DNA of 64,000 bases, from assembly GCA_015146655.1 (NCBI GenBank), contig VKHL01000157.1, forward strand, positions 1-64,000, given 5' to 3'. Of this stretch, positions 32,886 through 43,500 are shown one piece after another. The notes beneath the pieces are model-generated. The model made no database searches. It was not told the origin of the DNA and saw nothing but the letters and a program-made list of their open reading frames with translations. This DNA is from Ochromonas danica (Eukaryota; Sar; Chrysophyceae; Chromulinales; Chromulinaceae). A program made the translations under genes and the position numbers. Position 1 is the first letter of the stretch, and each line of letters starts with the position of its first letter.

Positions 32886-33747
32886 TTGACCTAGTGGTCA
32901 CTATCATTAATCATTATCGATCAATATGGAAGTATAGTTCTAATTCAAGTTACAATCATTATCCATCACCATGGAGAGAGATGTTCTAAAAGACTTGGAC
33001 AATCCCCTCTCTCCTTTTATCACTCTTAAGTATTTTTTGATGCATTCACTTTGAAATAGTTTGTGCAAGCTTTAGTTATTGAATTCTATTGATTTACTGT
33101 ACTACTCCATCTGCGATACTTTACTAATTTTAAGTACGTCTCGTAAGATTACTTAGAGCTTTTGTTTCTTAATAGAACGTTGTATTAAAGTCACTGGACA
33201 CTAGCACTACTCTTTGACATGAGTGGTGTTGCATGCAGTCAAAGCAAGCGCCACAGCGCAGGATAACGGAATTCAGCATCTGATAAAGTCATACTTTTCT
33301 ATATGATAAATTCAATTTTCCATGTTTTTAATCCACCTCACTGCACGCACCTGAACGTTTTGGTTTTGGTTTCGTTTTGGCGCACACCCTCCAGCCAACC
33401 GCGTCGCTGCTGCTGTCGCTGTGAGAAAGAAAGACAAAGAGAACCAACCGAATGAAAATAAATCACCTTGTGAGTCATCATCATCTACTGTACTGCAACT
33501 GGAATAAAACAAACTTATTGGAACTGTATTCCTTGTCTATTTAAAGTCTATTCTAGTCTAACCTAGTAGTAGTGACTTTGCTTTGGTTTGAAAAATAGTA
33601 CTACCTGGTGTTTGAGTTGCTGTTATTGTGTTGTATAATCAATCCTTCACAACAACAACAACAAAAAAAGAACAAAGAATAATTGACAAGGCATTAATTT
33701 CTACCCCGTCCCCCCTTCCTTTGAGAAAACAAAAATAAATAAACAAA
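32886..33747. other. Spacer between lipocalin and globin-like gene 3
   Basis: The 3' flank of the lipocalin, then the promoter of globin-like gene 3. It contains TTTTGGCGCA near 33370, close to an E2F core, and CAACAA repeats just upstream of the start. No gene is seen. Confidence 0.4.
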
Positions 33748-34791
33748 ATGGGTGCTAGTGGAAGTGTTCCAGCCGTCTATCAACAAATCTCATCTGACCC
33801 ACAGGATAATAATACTGCACAACCAAATGAATCCTCTCTAGCACGTGTTATGATGGGCTTATCTAAACATACTCATCATCGAGCAACTAAAGTTAATATC
33901 CCTATCCATGTACAAGTTGCCCATTATATGCCATCAACTTTCCCATTAATTCCAAAGTTATTACCTGAACATTTACCAATATGTCGTAAAAGTTGGCAAA
34001 TTATTGTTGCACAACGACAACGTTTAGAAGAATATGGTACAGATATACATGGAATAACCTTATTCTATAATGAATTCTATGAACGTTTAAGTAAAATTGA
34101 TGTAAGTGGATATTATGAAACAATACTCATGCGTCATGCAGTAGGTACAAATAAGATAGCAGCGAAAGGGGCAATTCTTGTACGTATTGTAGACTTTATC
34201 CTCAAATTAGATGGTGATACAACAGAAAGTAAGAAGAAGTTAGATAATATGGGTATAATACACAAACATTTAGAAGTACGACCTTGGCAATATTCAGTTT
34301 TCTTAGAAATCTTTCTTCATACTTTAACTTTTCGATTAGGTGAACAAGCAACACCTGAGATATTAGAAGCATGGGTTCATTTATTGGCTTTCACATTAAA
34401 GTATATGCTTCCATCAGCGATAGAAGGTGTACCTAGTGATAGTGAAATACATTCTAATATCTATCAAAGGAAAAGTCCTACACATAGTAGTATGAATGCA
34501 CCAACAATACAATTACCAACACCAACAACGATGGAAACAAATGAAGAACATAATCATCTTCGTCGGAAAAGTACAGCCACAGTTGTTGCAGCATTCTCAA
34601 CTGATGGAGGAGTAGAAGAAGCGGATGATCTTCAAGATGTTGCAGATGTTGTAACTCCTGGTGGTACTCTTCCATCCGTTGTCGATCGTGTTGATGAGAC
34701 CATTGATCATGATGATGATAAGATGGTTGGTGGTGATCCATTATTGTCTTCCATCTCACATGAAGAGACACCACCAACTTACAAAGGATAA
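33748..34791 (+). CDS. Globin-like protein with myristoylation-type N terminus (paralog 3)
   Basis: A single frame of 347 residues starting MGASGSVPA; Gly2 and Ser6 fit the N-myristoylation consensus. The core (about 77-225) is very like paralog 2: ICRKSWQIIVAQRQRL, DIHGITLFYNEFYERL, KIAAKGAILVRIVDFILKLD, LDNMGIIHKHLEVRPWQYSV with His172 as the probable proximal heme ligand, and ILEAWVHLLAFTLKYML. The tail after residue 230 is Asp/Thr-rich and disordered. It lies on the same strand as paralog 2 with the lipocalin between them, consistent with duplication in this region. Heme binding is inferred from the pattern only. Confidence 0.68.
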   Translation: MGASGSVPAVYQQISSDPQDNNTAQPNESSLARVMMGLSKHTHHRATKVNIPIHVQVAHYMPSTFPLIPKLLPEHLPICRKSWQIIVAQRQRLEEYGTDIHGITLFYNEFYERLSKIDVSGYYETILMRHAVGTNKIAAKGAILVRIVDFILKLDGDTTESKKKLDNMGIIHKHLEVRPWQYSVFLEIFLHTLTFRLGEQATPEILEAWVHLLAFTLKYMLPSAIEGVPSDSEIHSNIYQRKSPTHSSMNAPTIQLPTPTTMETNEEHNHLRRKSTATVVAAFSTDGGVEEADDLQDVADVVTPGGTLPSVVDRVDETIDHDDDKMVGGDPLLSSISHEETPPTYKG

Positions 34792-35912
34792 TTAGAAATG
34801 CTCTCTGTTTATAGTGAGCATAGGAGTAATTATCAACTAAACATAATATAATATTCTACTGGGTGGATTTGATTGTATACTATACTACTATTACTTCAAG
34901 TAGTAGTAGTAATAGTAGTAATAATTATCACCTGTAAACAATCTACCATTTTCATGTAAACAAAGAATAATGTAAACAATTCATATCGTTTTCTGATGGC
35001 CGACCTTCTGTATTGTATATTCTTTTTATATGTCATGTCATTAATGGATAACGTTGTAGTTAAAGTAGCAAATTGGTGATATATATGTATACATAAATAT
35101 ATGAATATTGTATTCCAGAGAGTACCATTATCGTCTCCTTAAACTGATGGAGAGTGCTCGAAATTACATATTTTTAAATGAGATCTCATTCGTTAACTGT
35201 TATGATTCTCATGTCTTTTCTGAGATGGAAACATTGGTTATCTTCGTAGATACACTGTGGTAGTGCTACATTGAGTCTTATTGTTTAGTATTCAAAAGAC
35301 ATGTGTATTATATTTCTGTTCATCTGTTGGCTAGTATATTTTGAGTCTTTGCTTTCATCGGCAATTAAATCATCATGCCTACTAGCTTTCATTTTTGATG
35401 AGCAATTAGTTTTATTGCGTTCATGTCATGTTGAAACTTTCTATTCTGAGAGACCATTCGAGTGATAACGTGGTAAAGAACGACAATATGCAAGTCTAAA
35501 GGCATGTTTCTGGTATGGTAACTAGCTAACACTTCAACCAGCAAATAAGTTTTCTCCTATTCACTTCAACAACTTTTCCACCATTCGATAAAGACGAGAT
35601 CCACACAACAATGGACAAGGAAGCAGTCATCTCTCCCACGATGTGTTGCTTCTACAGAGCTTGAGATCGTGTAGAACGGGTTGTGGCCTAAAACAATTTC
35701 AACGACGATGGGATATTTGAAAACATTCTTCCACCCTTGCTGCACTTTTCCGTATCATGTGTGGATTAAGGCGAACCACCGCAACACTCTTATAGTTGAT
35801 CTACTAGTATATACTAGTACAATTTATATACACTACAGAAAACTAGATCCAATATATGTAACCTTCAAGCACACAACATCCTGGATAAGCCTTTACAAAC
35901 CCTTCCTTGTTG
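34792..35912. other. Spacer before LRR copy 3
   Basis: AT-rich. A hairpin-prone GTAGTAGT/ACTACTA stretch lies at 34880-34925. At 35596-35639 lies a 44-bp sequence repeated at 38816-38859. No gene is supported. Confidence 0.45.
35596..35639 (+). repeat. 44-bp repeat downstream of LRR copy 3
   Basis: GAGATCCACACA.CAATGGAC and the following bases match 38816-38859 with about three differences. Both copies lie beyond the 3' ends of minus-strand LRR genes. Confidence 0.65.
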
Positions 35913-37616
35913 TCAATACCATGTTCCTTTCATATACTTATAGGTAAACTTGAAACCTCTCCCGCTGATCTCACCCTTTCGCAATCTTCTCCATACACAC
36001 TTCTCTTCACCTTCTCTCTCATCGACACAAAGCAATCTTGACATTTCTTCCTTCCCTACTATCACTTCATCCAAACGCACTTCTCTCAACCTTGAATGAT
36101 GCTTCACTGCCAGCACACTCTCATGTCCTGCGCCAGGCAGGTTTAACTCTTCCAACATTTCGCAACCTCTAATAATCTCACTTATCATCTCATCACTTAA
36201 GCTGCATTGATCTGTGCCAAATAACCATAGCCTCTTTAAGCCATAGCCATAATCCTTTAACACAGATAAACTCAAATCACTAAACCTCTCTTCCGCAAGA
36301 TAAACAGTCACCTTCTCCAAACGAGGAAGTTCCTTCACTGCTTCGATTAAGATAGATACTGACATTCTCCCTTCCAGGTCAGTCAGATAAGGAGATAGCT
36401 TGGACTTCATCAAAACCCAGTCATCATGTTGTCTAATCAAGTTATAGCAGAAGTCTGTGTTGGATACTGTCAGCTTGCATTGACTTCTTCGTATTGCAAG
36501 GCGCATGCATTCCAAAAGCATTTCCTTTTCTTCACTTGAGGATAGAGCTAATCGACCCAGCGTACATTCTAACTCATTTCGATCATTTACATTGATGGTG
36601 ATCTTTATGTTAGCAGAAGAATCATGTTTAAAATCAGAATAATGAAAGGAGGTGAAGTTCGGACATAATTCATACAGCTGATATATCTTGCTCACTGAAA
36701 TTTCATCAGACAAATCAGATGCTGACAATTTCAATCTCCTTAACTGAGGACAAGATCTTCCCAAAGTGGACAAAAACTCTCCTTTCACATAATCTGCTGT
36801 AGTTGCCACATAATCACCATTCACCTCTAGTGTCTCTAAATGCACTCCAACAGAAGATAAACACACCAATAAGGAGATGTGGACTGCAGCCAAACATAAC
36901 TTCTTCAGAGGAGATCTTTTCTCATGAAGAATGTTCTTTATTTCATCCAAATATCCTTTGCTTCTACCATGGGCATATAAATCTAAGTCTTCCATACTCG
37001 AGACATGGTTAGAGAGGAATTGGAGAATCATACTCAGGGTAAAAGTGAAAGGGGATATGGTGAATGTGATAGAAATACTCCGCAAGATATTGGCTTTTAA
37101 CCCTCTACTCAAAGTGGAGAATATCATATCATCATACTCACAAATTTCCCATCCAATATATCTCATTGCTTCCAAATGAATACACCCTCTAACAAACAAG
37201 TACAACCTCTCCTCCAACACACTCAACATCTTCGAATCCAGAGGATGTTCAAGGATATCCAAATCACTAATCTCGATCTCTATTGAGCGAAGTGCTGGAC
37301 AGTAGCTTCCGAAGTCTAACTCTGCTGCAAGAATAAATAGTGCACTCAGTCGCACAGGAAACATTTCCACCAACAACACTTTGCGACTAATCACCCACTC
37401 ATACCACCTTCCCATAGACTCATCATGTAGCCTTTCTAGACTTTTACCGCTTATCATCTTCAACTCACTTAATGAACATAACCATGCCTCACGATCTCCT
37501 TTCCCTACACACCCTACATCCAAACATGACAGATCCCGCCATGATGATAACCACTCTGAGTAGACACTATGAAGAATGTCTCTTGGTAACTGCAATAGTA
37601 GAGATCTGCTGGACAT
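35913..37616 (-). CDS. F-box-like/LRR protein, family copy 3
   Basis: A complete intronless frame of 567 residues starting at the shared MSSRSLLLQLPRDILHSVYS. The F-box-like N terminus is followed by irregular Cys-type LRRs: LGRSCPQLRRLKLSASDL, LPRLEKVTVYLAEERFSDLS and CEMLEELNLPGAG. It ends KYMKGTWY. Block comparison shows near identity with copy 4 at the first 45 codons and the upstream flank, with copies 4 and 5 around LGRSCPQLRRLKLSASDLSD, and with copy 1 in the C-terminal third. This mosaic pattern points to gene conversion within the family. Expression and function cannot be judged. Confidence 0.8.
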   Translation of the reverse strand: MSSRSLLLQLPRDILHSVYSEWLSSWRDLSCLDVGCVGKGDREAWLCSLSELKMISGKSLERLHDESMGRWYEWVISRKVLLVEMFPVRLSALFILAAELDFGSYCPALRSIEIEISDLDILEHPLDSKMLSVLEERLYLFVRGCIHLEAMRYIGWEICEYDDMIFSTLSRGLKANILRSISITFTISPFTFTLSMILQFLSNHVSSMEDLDLYAHGRSKGYLDEIKNILHEKRSPLKKLCLAAVHISLLVCLSSVGVHLETLEVNGDYVATTADYVKGEFLSTLGRSCPQLRRLKLSASDLSDEISVSKIYQLYELCPNFTSFHYSDFKHDSSANIKITINVNDRNELECTLGRLALSSSEEKEMLLECMRLAIRRSQCKLTVSNTDFCYNLIRQHDDWVLMKSKLSPYLTDLEGRMSVSILIEAVKELPRLEKVTVYLAEERFSDLSLSVLKDYGYGLKRLWLFGTDQCSLSDEMISEIIRGCEMLEELNLPGAGHESVLAVKHHSRLREVRLDEVIVGKEEMSRLLCVDEREGEEKCVWRRLRKGEISGRGFKFTYKYMKGTWY

Positions 37617-37633
37617 GGTCTATAGTATCTTCT

Positions 37634-37822
37634 GATAATAGAAGCAATACCTCTCTTCTCTTCTCTGTTAGACAAGTCAAGCTATCTCTCACACTATATT
37701 CACTCTATACTATCCTTCTCCACTCTCCTACAGATTCACAGCTAAAATGTGGAAAACAGCAAATACAAGACAATTATTAGACACGCCTGGCTTCTTCAGT
37801 GGGGAAAGGAAAGCACCTCGTC
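37634..37822. repeat. 189-bp segment identical to 41131-41319
   Basis: By eye it is the same base for base. Together with the shared first 45 codons it forms a near-identical block upstream of LRR copies 3 and 4. Confidence 0.8.
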
Positions 37823-38815
37823 AATGTCGATGGACTTGTCTACCACTTCTTTCACTTCTGCTTCTCTTCAACAACACAACTATTAATTCTCAGTCACAAC
37901 TCACACAGAGATAGATAGGAATGAAGTAGGACTGTCTCAGGGAAAGTCAGCAGGGATAGGAATGGTAATGGAGGACTGTCTCACTGACTTGACTGCTCCC
38001 TGCAGTATTGACTGACTTTGACTGACGGCTGCAGCCAACCAGACATTACCCCAGCCAGAAGTCTAGAATTGGAGGTTATAAGTCTCCACACCTTTCTTTT
38101 CGTCCCACCGTGCACAAACGCGCTTTTCATCTCCAGCGAGGATGAAGCTTGTAGCTTCTCATCAATCATAACATTTGTACGATATTCACAGAGATCTATC
38201 GAAAGAATGTTCAATGATCGACAGAACCTCTGTAGAAACATAGATTGGCATTCTTCCTTTTACACTGTTCTGTTGATGGAGAATATGTATCACTTGACAA
38301 TCAACGATTGTATTCTGCGCAAACTTATTCACCGCATGAAACTGTGAATTGAATAGTCCTTCCATTGAATGATCCTACCACTAATAATATGAAAGACTTT
38401 GGTATTGACCTGCTAGAAATGGTTTGGGTTGATCATGAACAAGTCTAACATCGACTCACTTTACGAGCAACCACAATTGAAGGCGCAATGAGGATTCGTT
38501 GCAATCTAATCCATCAAGAGGACAGAGGACTTTTGGTCCTTTGACGTGGAAGATTAATCAAGCAAGTATTCAATATTCTCCAATCACCGACGATTGTCAG
38601 GATAGCTTTCTGGCTGCTGATAGAATCCTTGTTTGTGTCAAGATCACGGTCAATGTTTATCACCAACTTATTCAAGATCTTCCTGGTCCTTTCCGATTCT
38701 TGAGATACGAACGTTGTACTCGGAATGTTGCACTGCTAGCTTATAGCGAAAAGAAGGATGATATATGGGATGATTGGGATCAATTACCTGCAACTATGTC
38801 AGAAGTTGCAACAAA

Positions 38816-38859
38816 GAGATCCACACATCAATGGACAAGGAAGCAGCCATCTCTCTCAC
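38816..38859 (+). repeat. 44-bp repeat downstream of LRR copy 4
   Basis: It matches 35596-35639 with about three differences. Confidence 0.65.
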
Positions 38860-39319
38860 AGTGTCCAGCGGTCAGCAAAAACGTTGTTGTTGTAGCTAAC
38901 CGTTTACCAAAGGAGAAGAAGTGAAAGCAATGTGACAACGAGCTGGAAGTGGGAAATGGTAATACAGAGAAGCTTGGTGATAAGCGAGGCATTCTTATTA
39001 TGGGATGCATATATCAGATGGTAGTATATATAACAGAAGTTGTAATGAAGCCAGGTGACGAAGAGAGAAGAGCATTGAAGGAGGAAGTGTTTTGGTCACT
39101 TGTCACTTGTGTGAATGTTGGAGGATGGGTTTGTAAAAGCTAACAGCAGCCAAAGCAACCACATAGTTACTCTGCTAATCATTACTACTGCTACTGCAAC
39201 TGCTATTGTAAGCTACTATTGATTCGTGGATATCATCCTAAGTATTTCTGAAGCAGCCATCCACAATAAGGAAGCAGCAATATTACTAATACTGTGTAAG
39301 GAGCTAATTATGATCTCTA

Positions 39320-41070
39320 TCAACTAAGGACCACTCCATTGTTGAGACAGGCTAGGCTACCAAGCCAATACTCACCATGCCAACATCCCTCTGTCTTTCT
39401 ATAGTAAAATCTGTACCCTATTAAATAGATATCACCCTTTCGTAGTCTTCTCCATACACACTTCTCCTCACCTTCTTTCTCATTTACCAAAAGCAATCTT
39501 GAAAGCTCTTCCCTCGACGCTTTCACATCTTTCAAAACCACTTCTCTCAACATTGAATGATGCTTCACTGCCAGCACACTCTCCCATCCTGCACTAGGTA
39601 TCTTCAAGTCTTCCAACATTTTGCAACTTCTAATAATCTTACTTATAATCTCATCACTAAAGCAAAACCTATCAAAGGTATCGATCCAAAGTTTCTTTAA
39701 ACCGTATCCATATTCAATTATAGTTGCGAAGCTCAAATCACTAAACTTCTCTGTTATGTATACTCGCAATCTCTCTAAACGAGGGAGATCCTTCACTGCT
39801 TCGATTAAGATAGATTCTGACATCTTCCCTTCCAAGTCAGTGAGATAAGAGGATAGCTTGGACTTGAACAAAACCCAGTCATCTTGTTGTCTAATCAAGT
39901 CATAGCAGAAGTCTTGATTGTTGTCAGCTTGCATTTACTTCTTTGTATTGCAAGACACATGCATTCCAAAAACATCTCCTTTTCCTCTCTCAATAATTGA
40001 TCGGTTCGATCTAGCGAGTACTCTAATTCACTTTGATCATTTACATCAATACCGATTGTTTTATATCCAAAAAGATAAGAATTAAAAGAGATCAAGTTGG
40101 GACATAATTCATACAGCTGATATATCTTGCTCATGGAAATCTCATCAGGCAATTCAGATGCTGATAATTTCAATCTCCTTAACTGAGGACAAGATCTTCC
40201 CAAAGTGGACAAAACCTCTCCTTTCACACAATCCGCTGTAGTTGTCGTATAATCACCATACACCTCTAGTGTCTCTAAATGCACTCCAACAGAAGATAAA
40301 CACACCAATAACTTCTGCCAGGAGATGTGGTTTACAATCAAACTCAACCTCTTCAGAGGAGACCTATTCTCATGAAGAATGTTCATGATTTCATCCACAA
40401 ATCCTTCAGTTGTATAACGTGCTGTGATTTCTAAGGCAAATATGCTCGAGAGATGATCAGTGAGCAGTTGGAGTATCGTGTTTTCTGTGGATGTTAATGT
40501 GCTTTTCTTTGGAGTTGAAAACGGACTCTGGATACTTATGCAAATGCTCTGTAAGGTGTTGCGATTTAATCCTCTTTGCAACGTAGGCAATACAAAATCA
40601 TCTAGTTCAGCGAAGTGCCCAGATTCAAAATATCTTACTCCTTTCAAATGAACGCACTCTCTCACAAACAAATGCACTCTCTCCACCAACACATTCAACA
40701 AGCTAGAATCATCAGAATCATAACAAGGATAAAAGTCATTCTGGATCTCTATCAAGCGAATAGATGGACAATAGCTTCCGAAGTCTAACTCTGCTGGAAA
40801 ATTAGACAACACACACAGCCATACAGGAAACATTTCCACCAGCAACACTTTACGACTAATCAACCACTCACCACCTTCTCATCGTATTCCAAAATTAAAC
40901 TCTTCTCTCATCCTCACCTCACTTAATGAACACAACCATGCCTCACGATCTCCTTTCCCTACACACCCTACATCCAAACATGACAGATCCCGCCATGATG
41001 ATAACCACTCTGAGTAGACACTATGAAGAATGTCTCTTGGTAACTGCAATAGTAGAGATCTGCTGGACAT
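39320..41070 (-). pseudogene. F-box-like/LRR family copy 4, broken
   Basis: Three pieces on one strand line up with the intact copies: 40879-41070 (first 50 residues of the family plus a short unrelated end), 39895-40863 (middle) and 39320-39934 (C-terminal part). The first break is a loss of TA in the TGGTATGAGTGG that encodes W-Y-E-W in the other copies, next to a shortened segment. The second is a net loss of four bases around 39915-39935. Both could in principle be assembly errors, since a gap lies 50 bases upstream of the start. The first 45 codons and the promoter are nearly identical to copy 3, whereas the middle resembles copy 5. Confidence 0.75.
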
Positions 41071-41087
41071 GGTCTATAGTATCTTCT

Positions 41088-41163
41088 GATAATAGAAGCA
41101 ATACCTCTCTTCTCTTCTCTNNNNNNNNNNGATAATAGAAGCAATACCTCTCTTCTCTTCTCT
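41088..41163. other. 10-N assembly gap flanked by the same 33 bp
   Basis: The run of N is 41121-41130. The 33 bases before it (41088-41120) and after it (41131-41163) are the same, beginning GATAATAGAAGC. In copy 3 this sequence occurs once, so two contig ends may simply overlap here. Confidence 0.9.
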
Positions 41164-41319
41164 GTTAGACAAGTCAAGCTATCTCTCACACTATATTCAC
41201 TCTATACTATCCTTCTCCACTCTCCTACAGATTCACAGCTAAAATGTGGAAAACAGCAAATACAAGACAATTATTAGACACGCCTGGCTTCTTCAGTGGG
41301 GAAAGGAAAGCACCTCGTC
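41131..41319. repeat. 189-bp segment identical to 37634-37822
   Basis: It continues the upstream flank of LRR copy 4 beyond the gap and ends at CACCTCGTC. After that the two flanks are unrelated. Confidence 0.8.
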
Positions 41320-41393
41320 CAAACAAACGAAGTGCCAATCACAGGAATCAGGAATGTGCCAAGCAAGCAAGGATTTTGCCCAGCTCTGAGAGA

Positions 41394-43091
41394 TTAAGAC
41401 GCCGACCAACGCCGCTTTTTCTTGATGTAGATAAATCTGAGCCCTTCAAAAACGATATTACCCATTCGTAATCTTCTCCATACACACTTCTCTTCACCTT
41501 CTTTCTCATCCACCAAAAGCAATCTTGACAGCTCTTCCTTCTCTACTGTCACTTCATACAAATACACTTCTCTCAATCTTGAATGATGCTTTAATGCCAA
41601 CACACTCCCATATCCTGCACAAGGTATCCTCAACTCTTCCAACATTTCGCAACTTCTAATCATCTTACTCATCATCTCATCACTAAAGCAAAGCCCAGTA
41701 TCGATCCTAAGCTTCCTGATCCAAAGCATCTTTAGTCCATATCCATACTCCACTATAGCTACTAAACTCAAATCACTAAGCTTCTCTTCCTTAAGAACAA
41801 TGTCTAACTTCTCCAAACGAGGAAGTTCCTTCACTGCTTCGATTAAGATAGATTCTGACATCAACCCATCCACGTCAGTGACATAAGGAGACAGTTTGGA
41901 CTTCAGTAAAACCCAGTCATCGTATTGTTCAATCATGTCATAGCAGAAGTCTCGACTGGATATTGTCAGCTTGCATGGACTTCTTTGTATTGCAACACGC
42001 ATGCATTCCAAAAACATTTCCTTTTCTTCTCTCAATAATTGATCCATTCCATCCAGCGAGTATTCTAATACATCTTGATCATTCACATCAATGACAATCA
42101 ATGAAGAGTAATTAAAAGAGATCAAGTTGGGACATAATTCATAGAACTGATATATCTTGCTCACTGAAATCTCATCAGACAAATCAGATGCTGACAATCT
42201 CAATCTCCTTAACTGAGGACAAGATCTTCCCAAAGTGGACAAAAACTCTCCTTTCACATAATCTGTTGTAGTTGGCATATAATCACCTTTTACCTCTAGT
42301 GTCTCTAAATGCACTCCAACAGAAGATAAACACACCAATAACTTCTGCCAGGAGATGTGGTTTACAATCAAACTCAACCTCTTCAGAGGAGACCTATTCT
42401 CATGAAGAATGTTCATTAATTCATCCACACAATCTTCACTTAGACCATATATATTCAGCTGGCAGTCTTGCAAGCTCAAGATATGATCAGCAATAAACTT
42501 CACGAGCTTATTCTCCGTGAAAGCAGAAGACATTGGCTGGATTTCAATATAAATACGATGTAAGGAGTTGGGCTTTAAACCTTCTCTCAACGCGGAGAAT
42601 ATCATATTAGCAACTTTATTCTCAGAGCCATAATATCTTACCCCTTTCAAATGAATACAGTCTCTCACAAACAAGCTCATTCTCTCCTTTAACACACTCA
42701 ACATGCTCGAATCCAGAGCATACTCATTGACATTCAAGTCATTCGTGATCTCTATTGAGTGAATATATGGACAGTATCTTCCGAAGTCTAACTCTGTTGT
42801 AAGATTAGCAAACACTCTCAATTGCACAGGAAACCTCTCCACCAACAACACTTTGCGACTAATCACCCACTCATACCACCTTCTCAGGGACTCTTTACGA
42901 TATAGCCTTTTCAGACTTTTACCTCTTATCATCCTCAACTCACTTAATGAACACAACCATGCCTCACGATCTCCTTTCCCTACACACCCTACATCCAAAC
43001 ATGATAGATCCCGCCATGATGGCAACCACTCTGAGTAGACACTATGAAGAATGTCTCTTGGTAACTGCAACAGTAGAGATCTGCTGGACAT
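41394..43091 (-). CDS. F-box-like/LRR protein, family copy 5
   Basis: A complete intronless frame of 565 residues with the shared start MSSRSLLLQLPRDILHSVYS. It has the F-box-like N terminus, then LRRs such as LGRSCPQLRRLRLSASDLSD and CEMLEELRIPCAGYGS. The stretch SLKRLYRKESLRRWYEWVIS and the following region match copy 1 closely, while the middle (LIVNHISWQKLLVCLSSVG) is the same as copy 4. The C terminus (YIKKKRRWSAS) is its own. The bases upstream of the ATG differ from copies 2-4, so its promoter is not shared. Confidence 0.8.
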   Translation of the reverse strand: MSSRSLLLQLPRDILHSVYSEWLPSWRDLSCLDVGCVGKGDREAWLCSLSELRMIRGKSLKRLYRKESLRRWYEWVISRKVLLVERFPVQLRVFANLTTELDFGRYCPYIHSIEITNDLNVNEYALDSSMLSVLKERMSLFVRDCIHLKGVRYYGSENKVANMIFSALREGLKPNSLHRIYIEIQPMSSAFTENKLVKFIADHILSLQDCQLNIYGLSEDCVDELMNILHENRSPLKRLSLIVNHISWQKLLVCLSSVGVHLETLEVKGDYMPTTTDYVKGEFLSTLGRSCPQLRRLRLSASDLSDEISVSKIYQFYELCPNLISFNYSSLIVIDVNDQDVLEYSLDGMDQLLREEKEMFLECMRVAIQRSPCKLTISSRDFCYDMIEQYDDWVLLKSKLSPYVTDVDGLMSESILIEAVKELPRLEKLDIVLKEEKLSDLSLVAIVEYGYGLKMLWIRKLRIDTGLCFSDEMMSKMIRSCEMLEELRIPCAGYGSVLALKHHSRLREVYLYEVTVEKEELSRLLLVDEKEGEEKCVWRRLRMGNIVFEGLRFIYIKKKRRWSAS

Positions 43092-43500
43092 GGTTCAGTT
43101 ATGTTTCGAAGTCAAAAGGAACACAGACCGGCACAACACATGCAAGCACAACTGCGGAAAACAGGTTTAAAACTTCACTAAATATACAAGCAAAGTCCCA
43201 CATTGTCTCTGGTAGATTGTGGCTTCTGCCGCACAGCTTATTGAAGTTGCGTTTCTCCGTGCACCACCGCGTTTGTTGTGTTTGTGGCTGTGAAGGCAGA
43301 AGGGGACTTTGCACCCCAACGCAAATACTTGCACAACTCCGAAAACCAGATTTAAAAGTTCACTAAACCGATAAGCAAAGTCCAGTGTTGCAGTTGGGGA
43401 TGGTCAAGTTCAACAACAACAAGGCCGCCCGCCAACACAGAAGGATTCCGTCTTCTTCTTGCTGACTTCATCAGTCAAACAAAGTAATATCATTCGAAAA
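43092..43500. promoter_or_regulatory. Divergent spacer, LRR copy 5 and fructokinase
   Basis: It contains two related segments of about 70 bases: 43127-43195 and 43315-43385 share AAAACAG/AAAACCAGATTTAAAA.TTCACTAAA and AAGCAAAGTCC. No further gene is supported. Confidence 0.45.

Larger units (their letters stand above)
37617..39319. other. Spacer between LRR copies 3 and 4
   Basis: The first 206 bases repeat to the right of the N gap (37634-37822 equals 41131-41319). Open frames at about 38018-38347 and 38499-38924 have no ATG at their heads and no recognisable domain. They may be chance or remains of an old gene. A second copy of the 44-bp repeat lies at 38816-38859. Confidence 0.45.

Noticed and set aside
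38018-38924. Open frames of 109 and 141 codons between LRR copies 3 and 4
   Set aside because: They have no ATG at the head, no recognisable domain and no splice support. Remains of an old gene are possible but cannot be shown.
43459-43500. Upstream extension of fructokinase
   Set aside because: It needs a TTG start; ATG at 43501 gives the usual ROK N terminus.
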